Made by a program: the position numbers and the translations under genes | Source of the DNA: Labrys sp. KNU-23 | GTDB lineage: Bacteria > Pseudomonadota > Alphaproteobacteria > Rhizobiales > Labraceae | Direction of reading: 5' to 3' | Assembly: GCF_008330945.1 (NCBI RefSeq) | Contig: NZ_CP043489.1 | Span: 1-64,000 of the forward strand | Length of the DNA stretch: 64,000 bases | Notes under the pieces: model-generated | Database searches by the model: none | What the model saw: only the letters and a program-made list of their open reading frames with translations | Told to the model about the DNA's origin: nothing | Shown: positions 54,691-63,677 of the stretch, one piece after another | Layout of the letters: each line of letters opens with the position of its first letter | Numbering within the stretch: position 1 is the first letter of the stretch

Positions 54691-55869
54691 ATGTTGACGT
54701 TGAGCAGACGCAAAACCCTCACTCTCGGCCTGTCGGCCGCCGCCCTGCTGGCGATCGCCGGCCCGGCCCTCGCCGCCGATCCGATCAAGATCGGCTATTC
54801 GGCCAATCTCACCGGCGTGCAGGCTTCGCTCGACGGCCCCATGCTGAACGGCGCCAAACTGGCAGCGCAGGAGATCAACGCCGCCGGTGGTGTGCTCGGA
54901 AGGCCGATCGAACTGGTGATCTATGATTCCAAATCCGACGCCACCGTGATCTCCACCGTCGCCAGTCAGATGATCGACAGCGACAAGGTCGTCGGCATCA
55001 TCGGCTTTGCGGATTCGGATTCGGTGCTCGCCATCGGGCCGCAGGTCCAGAAGGCGGAAATCCCCTTCGTCACCCCCGGCGCCACCTCGCCCAAGTTGCC
55101 GGCCCAGCTCGGCAATGAGGTCTTCCTCGCCGCCTTCGGCGACAATGTCCAGGCGGCTGTGGGAGCGGAATTCGCGCTCAAGACGCTGAACGCCAAGACA
55201 TGCTACCTCCTGACGGATATCGGTACCGAATACACCACCCTGTTGTCCGACTATTTCGTCAAGGCTTACGAGCATGGCGGCGGCAAGATCGTCGGCAAGG
55301 ACAGCTACAAGATCGGCGACAAGACCTTCACGGCCCAGATCGCCAAGATCAAGGCGCTGTCCGAGAAGCCGGCCTTCATCTACGCGGCTGCCAATGCCGA
55401 GGAGATCGGCCTCATCCTCAAACAGTTGCGCCAGGCCGGCATCACCCTGCCGGTGGTCGGCGGCGACGGCTACGACACGCCGCTGCTGCTGCAGGTTGGC
55501 GGCGAGGCGGCCAACGATACCTATTTCACCACCCACGCCTTCATCGGCGACGGTGCCAGCGCGAAAGTGAAGGCCTTCATGGATTCCTACCAGAAGGCCT
55601 ATAACACCGTGCCGGAAAATGCCTTCGCCGCGCTCGGCTATGATGCGGTGAAACTGATGGCCGATGCCGTCAAGCGGGCCGGGGCGCCCGAGCCCGCCAA
55701 GATCCGCGATGCGCTTGCGGCCACCTCGGGCCTCGACGGCGTGACGGGCACGATCACCTATCGCCCGAACGTCTCGGTGCCTGACAAGTCTGTCTCGGTC
55801 ATCGGGGTCAAGGGTGGCAAGCTCACTCTCGCCGGCGAGGCCGCTCCGTCCTTCGTCGCGGAGCCTTGA
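54691..55869 (+). CDS. Liv-type ABC transporter substrate-binding protein
   Basis: A 392-residue periplasmic binding protein (Peripla_BP_6 type). A Sec signal (MLTLSRRKTLTLGLSAAALLAIAGPALAA) precedes IKIGYSANLTGVQASLDGPMLNGAKLA and a two-lobed mature part. Family relatives bind branched-chain amino acids, amides or urea. The ligand of this one should be the substrate of the operon. Confidence 0.92.
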   Translation: MLTLSRRKTLTLGLSAAALLAIAGPALAADPIKIGYSANLTGVQASLDGPMLNGAKLAAQEINAAGGVLGRPIELVIYDSKSDATVISTVASQMIDSDKVVGIIGFADSDSVLAIGPQVQKAEIPFVTPGATSPKLPAQLGNEVFLAAFGDNVQAAVGAEFALKTLNAKTCYLLTDIGTEYTTLLSDYFVKAYEHGGGKIVGKDSYKIGDKTFTAQIAKIKALSEKPAFIYAAANAEEIGLILKQLRQAGITLPVVGGDGYDTPLLLQVGGEAANDTYFTTHAFIGDGASAKVKAFMDSYQKAYNTVPENAFAALGYDAVKLMADAVKRAGAPEPAKIRDALAATSGLDGVTGTITYRPNVSVPDKSVSVIGVKGGKLTLAGEAAPSFVAEP

Positions 55870-55870
55870 C

Positions 55871-56620
55871 ATGGCCAAGCCCCTTCCCCTCTGGGAGGTC
55901 TATCGCGCCGCTTTCGTCGGCGCGATCTTCACCGATCTGAGCCATGCCTTCCACCCGGGGCAACCGCGCTTTTCGGCCTTTCCGGACGAGGAGCGCCACC
56001 TCGTGTTCGATTACCCCAAGGGCGATGCCTTCCAGGTGCATCGCTACGCCTTCGTCGGGCAATGGGGCACGCATGTCGATCCGCCCGTGCATTTCATCAA
56101 GGGCGGGCGCGCCGTGGACGATTTGCCGGTCAGCGACATGCTGCTGCCTCTGGTGGTGCTGGATATCCGGGAGAAGGTCGCCGCCAGCCCCGACGCCACC
56201 CCCGAACTGAGCGACATCGCAGCCTGGGAAGAGCGCAACGGGCGCATTCCCTCGGGCTGTTTCGTGGCCCTGCGAACCGGCTGGTCGAGCCGCTGGCCGG
56301 ACAGCGAACGCTTCTACAACCGCTCGGCAGACGGCGTTTCCCATTGTCCCGGCTGGTCGCGGGTGGTGCTGGAAGAACTGTTCGAAAGGCGGGAAATCGC
56401 CGCCATCGGCCACGAGCAGATCGACACCGATCCCGGTGTGGCGACATCGAAGGGCGATTTCGGCCTTGAACACTATGTTCTCTCGCGTGACCGCTGGCAG
56501 GTCGAACTGCTCGCCAATCTCGATGATGTGCCGGAGGCTGGCGCGCTGATCATCGCAAGCTGGCCGAAGGCGAAAGGAGGTTCTGGCTTTCCGGCTCGCG
56601 CTATCGCCATCCATCGCTGA
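55871..56620 (+). CDS. Cyclase-family hydrolase (kynurenine formamidase-like)
   Basis: A 249-residue metal hydrolase with the family motif H/WGTHVDPPVHFIKGG near residues 57-72, where the His-x-Asp-x-x-His ligands bind zinc or manganese. LVVLDIREKVA and HEQIDTDPGVA follow. Members hydrolyse formamide or cyclic amide bonds (kynurenine formamidase, isatin hydrolase) or act on polyketides. It is the last gene of the operon, one base after the binding-protein stop. Confidence 0.85.
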   Translation: MAKPLPLWEVYRAAFVGAIFTDLSHAFHPGQPRFSAFPDEERHLVFDYPKGDAFQVHRYAFVGQWGTHVDPPVHFIKGGRAVDDLPVSDMLLPLVVLDIREKVAASPDATPELSDIAAWEERNGRIPSGCFVALRTGWSSRWPDSERFYNRSADGVSHCPGWSRVVLEELFERREIAAIGHEQIDTDPGVATSKGDFGLEHYVLSRDRWQVELLANLDDVPEAGALIIASWPKAKGGSGFPARAIAIHR

Positions 56621-56860
56621 TTTCGGACTGTTGCGGCATCGTGCCGGGAATGCCGTGGTCATCCCGGAACGCGTCGCTCAACTCATGCCGATCCAGTATT
56701 CGCGTGCGAGATCGGTCCGCACGATGTCGCTTCACCACAAAGACAGGCGTTCTACGCGATGCTTGACTGCGCTGGCGTTCGCTTCGACAGGCGTTGCACT
56801 TGCCGGACCCGTTTGCCTCGAATCTGTGTGACCGCACAACCGTTCCATGCTAGCCTATCC

Positions 56861-56878
56861 TTAGGTAATTTTGCCTAA
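56861..56878. promoter_or_regulatory. Inverted repeat TTAGG-N8-CCTAA upstream of kbp-like gene
   Basis: The dyad TTAGGTAATTTTGCCTAA sits 16 bases before the ATG of the next gene, overlapping the expected promoter or ribosome site. It is operator-like, regulator unknown. Confidence 0.35.
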
Positions 56879-56894
56879 CATGCCTGGAGTGAAC

Positions 56895-57368
56895 ATGGGA
56901 CTGTTCAATTTCATCAAGGACGCCGGCCATAAGATGTTCGGTTCGAGCAAGGCCGAGGCGGCGCCGGCGGCAGCTCCGACCGATGTCGCCGCGCTGGTGA
57001 AAAAGCAGATCGAGGAAGCCGGCCTCAAGGCCGATGGCCTGCAGGTTTCGGTGGACGGAGACAAGGTCGTCCTGGGCGGCGTGGCCCCGTCCCAGGAAGT
57101 CGCCGAGAAGATCATTCTCACCGCCGGCAACAACAATGGTGTGGCGCAGGTTGACAGCCAGCTCGGCGTCAACACCCCCGGAACGCCCTCGACCATGTAT
57201 ACCGTCGTGAAGGGTGACACGCTCTGGGCCATTGCCGAAAAGCACTATGGCAAGGGCAAGGGCAATCTCTACAAGGAGATCGTCAAGGCCAACACCCCGC
57301 CGGTCAAGGACCCCGACCACATCCTCCCCGGCTGGGTCCTGCGCATTCCGCCGGTCGGGCAGGCTTGA
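56895..57368 (+). CDS. kbp: BON-LysM protein, Kbp/YgaU-like
   Basis: A 157-residue protein with the Kbp layout: start MGLFNFIKDAGHKMFGS, an Ala-rich linker, a BON domain (about 48-97, LQVSVDGDKVVLGGVAPSQEVAEK) and a C-terminal LysM domain (YTVVKGDTLWAIAEKHYGKGKG). E. coli Kbp is a cytoplasmic K+-binding protein of similar length. No signal peptide is present, which agrees with that. ATG 56895 has GGAGTG just before it. Confidence 0.88.
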   Translation: MGLFNFIKDAGHKMFGSSKAEAAPAAAPTDVAALVKKQIEEAGLKADGLQVSVDGDKVVLGGVAPSQEVAEKIILTAGNNNGVAQVDSQLGVNTPGTPSTMYTVVKGDTLWAIAEKHYGKGKGNLYKEIVKANTPPVKDPDHILPGWVLRIPPVGQA

Positions 57369-57397
57369 GTCGCCCTGCTCTCATTGCTGCAGAATCG

Positions 57398-57426
57398 AAC
57401 CCGGCGAGCCATCTCGCCGGGTTTTT
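57398..57426 (+). terminator. Terminator after the kbp-like gene
   Basis: AACCCGGCGA-GCCATC-TCGCCGGGTT, a perfect 10-bp stem, followed by TTTCTTT. A classical intrinsic terminator. Confidence 0.9.
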
Positions 57427-57519
57427 CTTTCGATGAAATGCCTTTTTCAGAAGATGACACGGGCCGCGACTCTTGGCGTTAGCCGCATCAGTGCCGGCCG
57501 TTCTCGTCTCAGGGCCGAC

Positions 57520-57954
57520 TTATTGCCCGTAGCTCTCAAGCCAGAGTGTGCGCCGCGCCAGTTCTTCCAAGCGACAACTCCTGTCATCGATCATGGCAGC
57601 CTGGCCACCGCCGCCGTCCTCGCTGCTATCACACGCATTCCAGCGTGATTTCAGCCAATCGCGCTGGGACTGGCGCAATGTCTCGCGGGTGGCGTCGTCC
57701 TGAAGGCGCCTCAGCGCGGCCTGATAATTCGCATTCAATTTCTTGTCGACACGCTCGAATTCGTCGTCGATGCAATCCGTGATCTTGGCTGTGATCCCTT
57801 CGGTTCGATCTGCGCATTCGTCATATTGCCGGGAATAGACCGTTCTATCGATCTCCTCATGACCCGGTTTGAAGGCATCGTAGGCGGGCGCAGCGAGGGC
57901 TGGTATCGAAGCGAGGCTGAGAAACAACAGGGACAATGCGAGGAGTCGTGACAT
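57520..57954 (-). CDS. Exported LprI-like (DUF1311) protein
   Basis: A 144-residue protein with a Sec signal (MSRLLALSLLFLSLASIPALA). The mature part has the lysozyme-inhibitor LprI/DUF1311 pattern YDECADRT...DCIDDEFERVDKKLNANYQAALRRL and WNACDSS...RSCRLEELARRTLWLES, with four or more cysteines for disulfides. It is likely periplasmic; a lysozyme-inhibitor role is only a family label. The spacer 57955-58188 shows nothing certain. Confidence 0.8.
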   Translation of the reverse strand: MSRLLALSLLFLSLASIPALAAPAYDAFKPGHEEIDRTVYSRQYDECADRTEGITAKITDCIDDEFERVDKKLNANYQAALRRLQDDATRETLRQSQRDWLKSRWNACDSSEDGGGGQAAMIDDRSCRLEELARRTLWLESYGQ

Positions 57955-58188
57955 GGGAATCCTATTCTTTCACGATGACCGCCGAATGACACCGCATTCC
58001 GTCAAGCGCGGATATACATTGTGGAACACCATCTCGCATGCGTGAAAATAGGCAACGCTGGTGGGGCATCCCGGGGCAGGCGCTTCACCGCCGGCCGGTA
58101 CGCTCCCGTGCATCGTCATGGTGAAGCCTCATCCGGGGCGCAGGCTCTTGCCTGTCGCTTCCATCGGGCCCCCAGTTAAGACTGCTCC

Positions 58189-59040
58189 CTACTTCACCGC
58201 CCCGGCCGTCAAGCCCGCCACGATCTGGCGCTGGGCGAACAGGGTCAGCAGCAGCACCGGCAGCGTCACCACCAGGGCCGCGGCGGCGAGCGGGCCCCAG
58301 CTCACCTGTTCGAAGGACAGCATGTTGTAGACGGCAACCGGCAGGGTGCGCGTCTCGCGGCTGGCCAGCACGATGCCGAAGACGAAATTGTTCCAGGAGA
58401 AGATCACGGCCAGGATCAGCGAGACCACGATGCCGGGCTTGGCGATCGGCAGCGCCACTTTGTAGAAGATCTGCCAGCGCGAGGCGCCGTCGATCATCGC
58501 CGCCTCTTCCAGTTCCAAAGGCGTCGTCTCGAAATAGCCGATCATGATCCAGATCACGATCGGGATCGTCACCACCAGGTGGATGATGATCTGCGGCCAC
58601 AGCGTGCCGAGCAGGCCTAGCGACTGGAACAGGAGGAACATCGGGATCAGGAAGGACAGGCCCGGCGTCATCCGGGCGATCATGATCACCATCGCCGCCT
58701 TGTCGGCCTTGATGCGTGCAATGCCGTAGCCCGCCGGCACGCCGACGATCAGCGCCAGCGCCGTGGCCGCGCCTGTGACGATCACGCTGTTCCAGAAATA
58801 ACGCAGGAAATCGTTGGTGGCGAAAATCTCGGTGTAGTTCGACCAGGCGAACTGCTCGGGAATCAGGATCGGCGGATAGGCGCCGTTGTCGATCTCGTAT
58901 TTCAACGACAGCGACAGCATCCAGATGAAGAACAGCAGTGCCGGCGACACCACGACAAAGCCGAGAAAGAGCGTGCCGGCGAGACGCAGGAGACGTCGAG
59001 GTGTCATCGACCGAAACTTCATCATCCGAGTCTTCAGCAT
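58189..59040 (-). CDS. Carbohydrate ABC transporter permease (MalG-like)
   Basis: A 283-residue inner membrane permease with six hydrophobic helices and the EAA loop EEAAMIDGASRWQIFYKVALPIAKPGI, the contact site for the ATPase. It ends FAQRQIVAGLTAGAVK. It follows the MalF-like permease by seven bases. Confidence 0.93.
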   Translation of the reverse strand: MLKTRMMKFRSMTPRRLLRLAGTLFLGFVVVSPALLFFIWMLSLSLKYEIDNGAYPPILIPEQFAWSNYTEIFATNDFLRYFWNSVIVTGAATALALIVGVPAGYGIARIKADKAAMVIMIARMTPGLSFLIPMFLLFQSLGLLGTLWPQIIIHLVVTIPIVIWIMIGYFETTPLELEEAAMIDGASRWQIFYKVALPIAKPGIVVSLILAVIFSWNNFVFGIVLASRETRTLPVAVYNMLSFEQVSWGPLAAAALVVTLPVLLLTLFAQRQIVAGLTAGAVK

Positions 59041-59047
59041 CTTGGCC

Positions 59048-59965
59048 TCAACTATTCCATTTCGCGCGCTGGCGCAGATGCAGCAGCACCAGCGACATCA
59101 CGATGATGATGATGAAGAACACCACGGCGATCGCCGAGCCGTAGCCGATGTCGTAATAGGAGAAGGCCACGTTGTAGAGATAGAGGTTGATGGTCTCCGA
59201 GGCCGTGCCCGGGCCGCCCTGCGTCATCGCATAGATGATGTCGAAGCTCTTGAGCGCGTCGATCGAGCGGATGATCACTGCGATCATCATGAAGGGCAGG
59301 ATCATCGGCAGCGTGATGTAGCGGAATTTCTGCCAGGCATTGGCACCGTCGATCTCAGCGCCCTCGAAGGGCTCGCGCGGCATCGAGGCCAGCCCACCGA
59401 GCACGATGAGCATGATGAGCGGCGTCCACTGCCAGGTTTCGACCAGCACCAGGGACGGGATCACCGTGCCCTGCTCGAAGATCCAGGCCTGGGGCGGAAT
59501 GCCCACCAGCGACAGGAGGTAGTTGAGGACGCCGAGCTGGGGATGGAACATCATGGTCCAGACCAGGGCCACGGCGACGGGAGTGGCCATCATCGGCATC
59601 ACGAAGATGCCGCGCAGCACGCCGCGCAGCGGCATCTTCGAATCGAAGACCAGGGCCGCAAGCGTGCCCAGGATCAGCGGCGCCACCACCGAGAGCACGG
59701 TGTAGGTGAGCGTATGCCACATCGATTCCCAGAACCGGATATCACCGGCCAGGCGGATATAGTTCTCCACCCCGACGAAGCGCGGCGCCGATCCGACCTG
59801 CCAGGCATTCGCACTCATGCCGATGGTGAACAGCCAGGGAAAGACGATCACCGCCGCGACGAGTATGAGTGCCGGCAGGATGAAAGGCCAGTAGCCCGGC
59901 CTCAGTGGGCCGGACGCACCATTGCTCGCCTGGACAGACACCACGGCCGGGCTTTCGGCGCTCAT
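59048..59965 (-). CDS. Carbohydrate ABC transporter permease (MalF-like)
   Basis: A 305-residue permease starting MSAESPAVVSVQASNG, with six helices and the EAA-type loop FEGAEIDGANAWQKFRYITLPMI. Its ATG (59965) overlaps the stop of the binding-protein gene, so the longer open frame beyond it was not used. Confidence 0.92.
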   Translation of the reverse strand: MSAESPAVVSVQASNGASGPLRPGYWPFILPALILVAAVIVFPWLFTIGMSANAWQVGSAPRFVGVENYIRLAGDIRFWESMWHTLTYTVLSVVAPLILGTLAALVFDSKMPLRGVLRGIFVMPMMATPVAVALVWTMMFHPQLGVLNYLLSLVGIPPQAWIFEQGTVIPSLVLVETWQWTPLIMLIVLGGLASMPREPFEGAEIDGANAWQKFRYITLPMILPFMMIAVIIRSIDALKSFDIIYAMTQGGPGTASETINLYLYNVAFSYYDIGYGSAIAVVFFIIIIVMSLVLLHLRQRAKWNS

Positions 59966-61296
59966 TGCGCCTCGCTGCGCGCGAGCACCGGCTTGAAGGC
60001 CTCCGTCGCCTTCTTCATCTCCGCCGCCGGATCGGCACCGCCGAGCAGGTTGGTCAGGCCCACACCGATGATGTCGCGGAACTCTGTCACCGGAATGATC
60101 ACCGGAAGCCCGAGCTGGCTGATCGGCGCCGACTGCGCCACGCAGTCGACCCAGGCGCCCGGCATGGTGACGCCTTCGCGTACCTTGGCGTCGTTCAGGA
60201 TCGAATTGCGGAACGGCACGCCCGCACCCGCCTGCAGCAGCCGAGCCCCCATTTCCTTGGAAATCGCCCACTGGCAATAGAGATAGGCGGCCTCCTTCTT
60301 GGCCGAGGCCTCGGTGACGCCGATGCCGTCTCCGAAGGTGGCGGAGGCCTGCGCCGCCGGCCCCTTGGGCATCACGCCATAGCCGACCTTGCCGACCACG
60401 CGGGACTTCTGCGGATTTTCCAGCGGCGGGGCAAAGCCGACGCCGTCGAGCCACATGCCGACCTTGCCCTGCAGGAATGCGGACTGGCATTCGGCCCAGT
60501 TGAAGCCGGTGACGCCACGCGGGGCCGACTTGGTCATCAGGCGCTGGTAGAGCGCGGCGGCCTCGATCGCCTCGGCGGAATCGGTCTGCAGCGAACCGTC
60601 CGCGCCGACGGGGTTCTTGCCATGGCCGAGCAGGAAGCTGGTCCACACCGGTACATTGGCGTTCTTGGCGCCGCGCGCCACGAAGCCCGCAATGTTGTTG
60701 CTGGCATCGGTGATGGCTTCGGCCGCCTTGACCATTTCCTCGAAGGTCTTGGGATATTCCAGCCCCTTGGCGGCGAACAGGTCCTTGTTCCAATAGACGA
60801 TCCAGTAATCCACCGAGAAAGGCAGCGCGCCGAAGCGGCCATTCTTGTCCTTGGCGAAGGCCAGGCCCGCGGCGGCAAAATCGCTCTCGACCAGGGACGG
60901 ATCCGTCAGTTCCGGATTCTTGAGGAAGGGGCCGAGATCTGCCAGCCAGCCGGCCTTCTCGAACTGGCGCTTCTGCACGTGATAGCTGACATGGATGACA
61001 TCGAAGCTCGGCTTGCCGGAGGTCAGCTCGATGACGGCCTTCTGGCGCTGCTGCTGTTCGGGCGTCTGCTCGGCATTGACCTTGATGCCGGTCAGTTCCT
61101 CGAATTCCTTCTGGTATTTCTGCAGCGTATCGCCGCGCGGGCTCTTGATCAGGTTCACCTCGAGCGTGGTGCCGGCATATTTCTTCCAGTCGACAGCCGC
61201 GAAGGCAGGCCGGATACCGGCGAGACCAGCAGCGCCGAGTGCAGCGGAACCGGCCAGGAATTGCCGGCGCGACGGCTTCAACAAATCAAAACTCAT
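59962..61296 (-). CDS. Extracellular solute-binding protein of a sugar-type ABC importer
   Basis: A 444-residue family 1 binding protein. The twin-arginine signal SRRQFLAGSAALGAAGLAG points to Tat export, followed by LEVNLIKSPRGDTLQKYQKEFEELTGIKV and a long two-lobed mature part. GGGAGGAGGAACC precedes the start. The sugar or sugar-acid bound is unknown. No ATPase gene follows in the cluster. Confidence 0.92.
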   Translation of the reverse strand: MSFDLLKPSRRQFLAGSAALGAAGLAGIRPAFAAVDWKKYAGTTLEVNLIKSPRGDTLQKYQKEFEELTGIKVNAEQTPEQQQRQKAVIELTSGKPSFDVIHVSYHVQKRQFEKAGWLADLGPFLKNPELTDPSLVESDFAAAGLAFAKDKNGRFGALPFSVDYWIVYWNKDLFAAKGLEYPKTFEEMVKAAEAITDASNNIAGFVARGAKNANVPVWTSFLLGHGKNPVGADGSLQTDSAEAIEAAALYQRLMTKSAPRGVTGFNWAECQSAFLQGKVGMWLDGVGFAPPLENPQKSRVVGKVGYGVMPKGPAAQASATFGDGIGVTEASAKKEAAYLYCQWAISKEMGARLLQAGAGVPFRNSILNDAKVREGVTMPGAWVDCVAQSAPISQLGLPVIIPVTEFRDIIGVGLTNLLGGADPAAEMKKATEAFKPVLARSEAQ

Positions 61297-61352
61297 AGGT
61301 TCCTCCTCCCAAAACTTCTTATGGATCGTCTGTCTCGTGGATCGTCCCGGCG

Positions 61353-62012
61353 CTAGACCTTCAGCGCCAGGGCACGGGCGTTGTTGATGTGTTCGGCGAT
61401 GGCATCCACCGCCTTTTGCGGCTCGCGACTCTCGATGGCAGCGAGAATGGCAAGGTGTTCGCGCATCACCGGCACCACTCGACCATCGATACGAAAACGC
61501 TCCTGGTTGATCAGGCGCATCTTGATCGAGTTGACGCGGTAGGCCTTGGCGATGATCTCGTTGCCAATGGAGTCGATGATGGTGTCGTGCAGATTCCAGT
61601 CGATTGCCTGCGCCTGTTCCACCATCTCGGGCGCCAGATCCTCCGACTGTCCCCTGGCCAGCATGTCCTCATGCTCGCGGCGCAGCTTCGCCAACAAACC
61701 ATCGGAAGCCGAAACGGTGAAGAGGGCGATGGCCTCCTTCTCCAGGAAGAGCCGGAACTGAAAAGCATCCTTGATGAGGTTGAGATCGATATGGGCGATC
61801 TGGATGCCGCGCTGGGGAATGGTGGAGAGCAAGCCCTCCGCCTCCAGGCGCGGCACGAGTTCGCGGATGGCCCCGAGCGGCAGGCCGGTCAGCGCCACCA
61901 GCTCGCGCTGGGATACGAACTGGCCGGGACGGACATCGCGCGCCAGCAGGTGGCGGGTGAAGCTGGCATAGGCCTTTTCCCGCAACCGCAGCGGTTCGCC
62001 GCCTTCCTCCAT
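61353..62012 (-). CDS. GntR-family regulator, FCD domain
   Basis: A 219-residue regulator with a winged helix (EKAYASFTRHLLARDVRPGQFVSQRELVALTGLPLGAIRELVPRLEAEGLLSTIPQRG) and a C-terminal FCD-like helical domain ending in NNARALALKV. FadR-type FCD regulators often sense sugar acids. The start at 62012 has GGGAGAGG upstream; the frame runs further to 62294. It lies 73 bases past the aldolase on the same strand and precedes the importer. Confidence 0.88.
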   Translation of the reverse strand: MEEGGEPLRLREKAYASFTRHLLARDVRPGQFVSQRELVALTGLPLGAIRELVPRLEAEGLLSTIPQRGIQIAHIDLNLIKDAFQFRLFLEKEAIALFTVSASDGLLAKLRREHEDMLARGQSEDLAPEMVEQAQAIDWNLHDTIIDSIGNEIIAKAYRVNSIKMRLINQERFRIDGRVVPVMREHLAILAAIESREPQKAVDAIAEHINNARALALKV

Positions 62013-62085
62013 CCGCCTCTCCCTGGTCCAGAGCAGAATGCGATTTTTCCGAATCGCACTTTCTTCCAGCTTGTTTTGCCTGTCT

Positions 62086-62997
62086 CTAGGCTGCCTTCGT
62101 CTGCCCGATGCGATCAAGCAGGCCGGCCAGCTTCCTGGCATCATGCTCGGGCAACGCCACCAGCGGCGCCCTTGTGGCCGACCATGCCGCATCGCCAGTG
62201 CGATAGGCAACCATTGCCTTGACCGCCGGGATGACCGGGTGACGGACGAGTTCGTCGACAAAGGCGACCAGTCCCGCATCGTCCCGTCCTTCAAGAACCA
62301 TGGGAAGCATGCGCTCGGGACAGATATTCGCCATGCCGGAGATCGCCCCCTGCCCGCCCAGGCGCACGCCGGCCGCCAGGCCCCGCTCGTCGCCGATCAG
62401 GATGGCGAGGTCGCCATGGGCTTCCAGGAGGGACTGGGTGAACGGCCAATTGCCTGAGGAATCCTTGACGCCGGCCACCGCCGCCGGGAACGCCTGCCTC
62501 AGCTGCCCGATCAGCGCCACCGAAAGCTCCACGGCGGTGACCGAGGGGATATTGTAGAGATAGATATCCCGCGCACTCGGCCCGATCGCCTCGAACACGG
62601 CGGCGAACCAGGCGAACAGGCCGTCGTCCTGCAAGCTCTTGAAATAGGAGGGCGGTGCCAGCAGCACGCCGCGGCAGCCGGAATCCAGCGCCTGCCGGGC
62701 CTGGGCAGCTGCATCGCCGATGGCATTCGCCATCACGCCAACCACGATCTGCCGCGCCTCGATGCCATCCGCCAGGAAGGCCGACAGCAAGGCCTCCCGT
62801 TCGGCCGAGGCGATCGAAGCCCCCTCCCCGGTGGTGCCGAATAGCGTAACGCTGCCGCAGCCCTTGGCGAGGCACCAGCGCGCATGGGCGATGGCACGGG
62901 CAGCGTCCACCCGCCCCTGGCCATCGAAGGGTGTGGCCAATGCCGCCGAAAGGCCAAAAAATGGGTGCGTCATCCCTGTCATCCATCGAATTTTCAT
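62086..62997 (-). CDS. Dihydrodipicolinate synthase / N-acetylneuraminate lyase family aldolase
   Basis: A 303-residue TIM-barrel Schiff-base aldolase. Family marks are SVTLFGTTGEGASIASAERE, IYLYNIPS with the catalytic Tyr, and the lysine in AGVKDSSGNW. In a sugar-importer operon it more likely cleaves a 2-keto sugar acid than makes lysine precursor, but this is inference. The start is uncertain: MKIRWM at 62997 or MTHPFFG nine codons later. Confidence 0.85.
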   Translation of the reverse strand: MKIRWMTGMTHPFFGLSAALATPFDGQGRVDAARAIAHARWCLAKGCGSVTLFGTTGEGASIASAEREALLSAFLADGIEARQIVVGVMANAIGDAAAQARQALDSGCRGVLLAPPSYFKSLQDDGLFAWFAAVFEAIGPSARDIYLYNIPSVTAVELSVALIGQLRQAFPAAVAGVKDSSGNWPFTQSLLEAHGDLAILIGDERGLAAGVRLGGQGAISGMANICPERMLPMVLEGRDDAGLVAFVDELVRHPVIPAVKAMVAYRTGDAAWSATRAPLVALPEHDARKLAGLLDRIGQTKAA

Positions 62998-63181
62998 TAT
63001 GCGACCACCGATAACAGACTAACATGTCAGTCGCAAGTCGGGTTGAAAATTTTGTCTGATCAATTTCCACTGCCGGGCTTGACCGGTTGCCTCGGGGTGA
63101 CGACATTGGCGACGCTCAACCGGCGGCTCTCGCTTTGGCGCGATCGCGTCGCTGCCTCATCCACTCAATTGCCGTTCGATC

Positions 63182-63673
63182 ATGACATTATCTCCTGGGC
63201 TCGCCGAGACCTGGCCGGACCTTCCCGGCAATGCGGACTTCGCCACCCTGCTCGATCGCAGTCTCCGCCGCCTGACGGGGCGCGGCCTCTTGGCCACCCC
63301 GTCAGGCGGTCTGACAGACGCTACATGGCTCTATGCCGAGGCGCCCTTCTGCCTCCTGGCTCACGACACCAGGACTGATCCTGTTTTCATCTATGGAAAC
63401 AAGGCCGTGCAGGCATGTTTTGAATATGATTGGGAGGAGCTGACGCAATTGCCATCCCGCCTGTCGGCGGAATTTCCGGATCGAGACGAACGCCAGCGCC
63501 TGCTCGACACAGTCAAGAGGCAGGGATTCATCGCCGACTATAGCGGCGTGCGCATCGCCAAATCCGGCCGGCGCTTCTTCATCGAGAACGCCACCGTCTG
63601 GGAAGTGATCGACGACGCGGGCTGCCGCCATGGCCAGGCCGCCCTGTTTGCCTCCTGGCGCGACCTGCCCTGA
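63182..63673 (+). CDS. MEKHLA-domain protein
   Basis: A 163-residue protein of the MEKHLA family, a PAS-like fold. Typical segments are PFCLLAHDTRTDPVFIYGNKAVQACFEYDWEELTQLPSRLSAE and RIAKSGRRFFIENATVWEVID. No extra enzymatic or HTH domain is present. Small single-domain MEKHLA proteins are of unknown role, perhaps redox or light sensing. Confidence 0.85.
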   Translation: MTLSPGLAETWPDLPGNADFATLLDRSLRRLTGRGLLATPSGGLTDATWLYAEAPFCLLAHDTRTDPVFIYGNKAVQACFEYDWEELTQLPSRLSAEFPDRDERQRLLDTVKRQGFIADYSGVRIAKSGRRFFIENATVWEVIDDAGCRHGQAALFASWRDLP

Positions 63674-63677
63674 TCCG

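Noticed and set aside
59905..61356. 483-codon plus-strand frame over the sugar-binding protein
   Set aside because: The minus strand encodes a complete binding protein with a Tat signal; the plus frame lacks family motifs.
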